NCBI RefSeq assembly: GCF_020873875.1
Contig: NZ_JAHWGU010000051.1
Location: 1 to 40,580 of the forward strand
Length of the DNA stretch: 40,580 nt
DNA from: Actinoplanes sp. DH11
GTDB taxonomy: Bacteria; Actinomycetota; Actinomycetes; Mycobacteriales; Micromonosporaceae
Direction of reading: 5' to 3'
The notes under the pieces are model-generated. The model was not told the origin of the DNA. It saw nothing but the letters and a program-made list of their open reading frames with translations, and made no database searches. The stretch's first letter is position 1. Each line of letters opens with the position of its first letter. Of the stretch, positions 39,873 through 40,580 are shown in pieces. The translations under genes and the position numbers were made by a program.

Positions 39873-40413
39873 CCGCTCCCGGCCCAGCGGCGGCGGCAAT
39901 CCCCCTCAACGGGCGTGGGCGGCCGGTATCGTCCGCGATCCGGCCGGTGCTCCCCGATGGCGGGCGGGCAGTTGCCACGATCACCAGCTGGTTGGATTCG
40001 GCTCGTGTGTGCGGTTGCTGCGAAGCGTTTCGCGCAGCTGGCCGTACTAGCGGGGTCGGGCCTGGCACGGCGGCGCGGTGACGGCTGCGGCGCCCTGGGC
40101 CGCCTTTGGCCGCCCCGGCCGGTCGCGCTGGCCGGTCGCGCTGGCCGGTCGCCCTGGCCGGTGGCGCTGGCCCGTGGCGCTGGCGATTTGATCACATTCT
40201 GTGGGCGTCCTGATTGTCTTTGTCAAGTAGGCGGTACGGGCCTTTCCGCTGGTTTGTGCTGGTACGCAGGGCGGGACGGTGTGGACCCTGGTGCCCGGGA
40301 TGTTGAAGCGGCCGGCGAGGCAGGAAACGCAGCGTGGTGGTTGCTTACCCCCCGGTCTGTTGCGGTCCCTGGACAAGTAGTCGCGGTCGGCCGCGTTGGG
40401 TCCGCGCGGCGAT
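39873..40413. other. Non-coding stretch after dnaB
   Basis: No convincing gene is seen. The only notable structure is a 13-bp tandem repeat at 40117-40181, listed separately. No clear terminator with a T-tract was found directly after dnaB. Confidence 0.55.
40117..40181. repeat. 13-bp tandem repeat
   Basis: Five head-to-tail copies of a unit close to GGCCGGTCGCGCT. The first two are identical and the last three differ at one to three bases. Confidence 0.9.
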
Positions 40414-40488
40414 GTTGATCTGCTAGCGATGCGAAATCGCGGTTTCGACCCCTTGATCACAGCGATTTCGTAGCGCTAGCGACTCTGT
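40414..40488. repeat. 75-bp palindromic element, copy 2 (REP-like, decayed)
   Basis: The left arm (40414-40440) matches the reverse complement of copy 1 at 26 of 27 positions, and the 21-nt loop (40441-40461) at 16 of 21. The right arm starts GCGATTTCG and keeps GCTAGC but then diverges. Thus it is the same element as at 19698-19772 in inverted orientation, with one damaged arm. Confidence 0.85.
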
Positions 40489-40500
40489 TGCCCATTGTGG

Positions 40501-40580
40501 TTAGGGGGTGGGTTGTAGGCGTGCGAGGTGGCTGGTGTGTGGGGTTTGGAGGTGGTGGCCGGTCCAGTAGGCGTAGAGGC
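40501..40580 (-). CDS. 3' end of an unidentified ORF (partial)
   Basis: On the minus strand the last 80 bases give 26 open codons ending with TAA at 40503-40501. The translated end reads LYAYWTGHHLQTPHTSHLA followed by RLQPTP. Most third codon positions are G or C, mainly C, which suggests real coding sequence. The family is not recognised from this short piece. The palindromic element copy 2 lies just downstream of its stop. Confidence 0.4.
   Translation of the reverse strand, partial: LYAYWTGHHLQTPHTSHLARLQPTP

Overview
The window reads as a chromosomal segment close to the replication origin of a high-GC actinobacterium. The gene order (parS sites, CwlM-like protein, trxA, trxB, sigM, murJ, tRNA nucleotidyltransferase, ino1, PadR, DUF5318, class A PBP, rpsF-ssb-rpsR-rplI, dnaB) is the origin-proximal order known from Streptomyces and relatives. 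Protein composition and the extra genes suggest a Micromonosporaceae member such as Actinoplanes, but the genus is an inference. No rRNA, tRNA, CRISPR array, prophage or intact insertion sequence was seen.

Left end (1-6.4 kb): four perfect parS sites and five DnaA-box-like sites lie within about 420 bp. They are followed by a HIT-like protein gene, a translationally coupled aminotransferase / D-Ala-D-Ala ligase-like pair, a GNAT acetyltransferase and a CwlM-like amidase-fold protein. Next (6.4-14.1 kb, all minus strand) come a thioredoxin / thioredoxin reductase pair with a SigR-type promoter, and an envelope cluster of a conserved hypothetical gene, murJ, a separate pseudokinase, an ECF sigma factor (sigM-like) and its likely anti-sigma factor.

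Middle (14.2-22.3 kb): CCA tRNA nucleotidyltransferase is followed by two tandem paralogous pairs, each a SigE-family ECF sigma factor overlapping a membrane-anchored propeller protein. Then come ogt (divergent, across four 39-bp repeats), inositol-3-phosphate synthase with a PadR regulator and a perfect palindromic operator candidate, and a DUF5318 gene.

Right part (22.4-40.6 kb): class A penicillin-binding protein, two polytopic GT-C-like membrane proteins, endonuclease IV, a secreted anchored protein, and the rpsF-ssb-rpsR-rplI operon. That operon is preceded by a leader that fits the S6:S18 autoregulatory RNA, and its S18 lacks the zinc-binding residues. Between rplI and dnaB lies a 1,533-residue, tryptophan-repeat-rich, largely disordered protein with C-terminal membrane segments, the most unusual gene here. 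DnaA boxes lie between it and dnaB. After dnaB the sequence is non-coding, with tandem repeats and a second copy of a palindromic element also found at 19.7 kb, and ends in the 3' tip of an unidentified minus-strand ORF.
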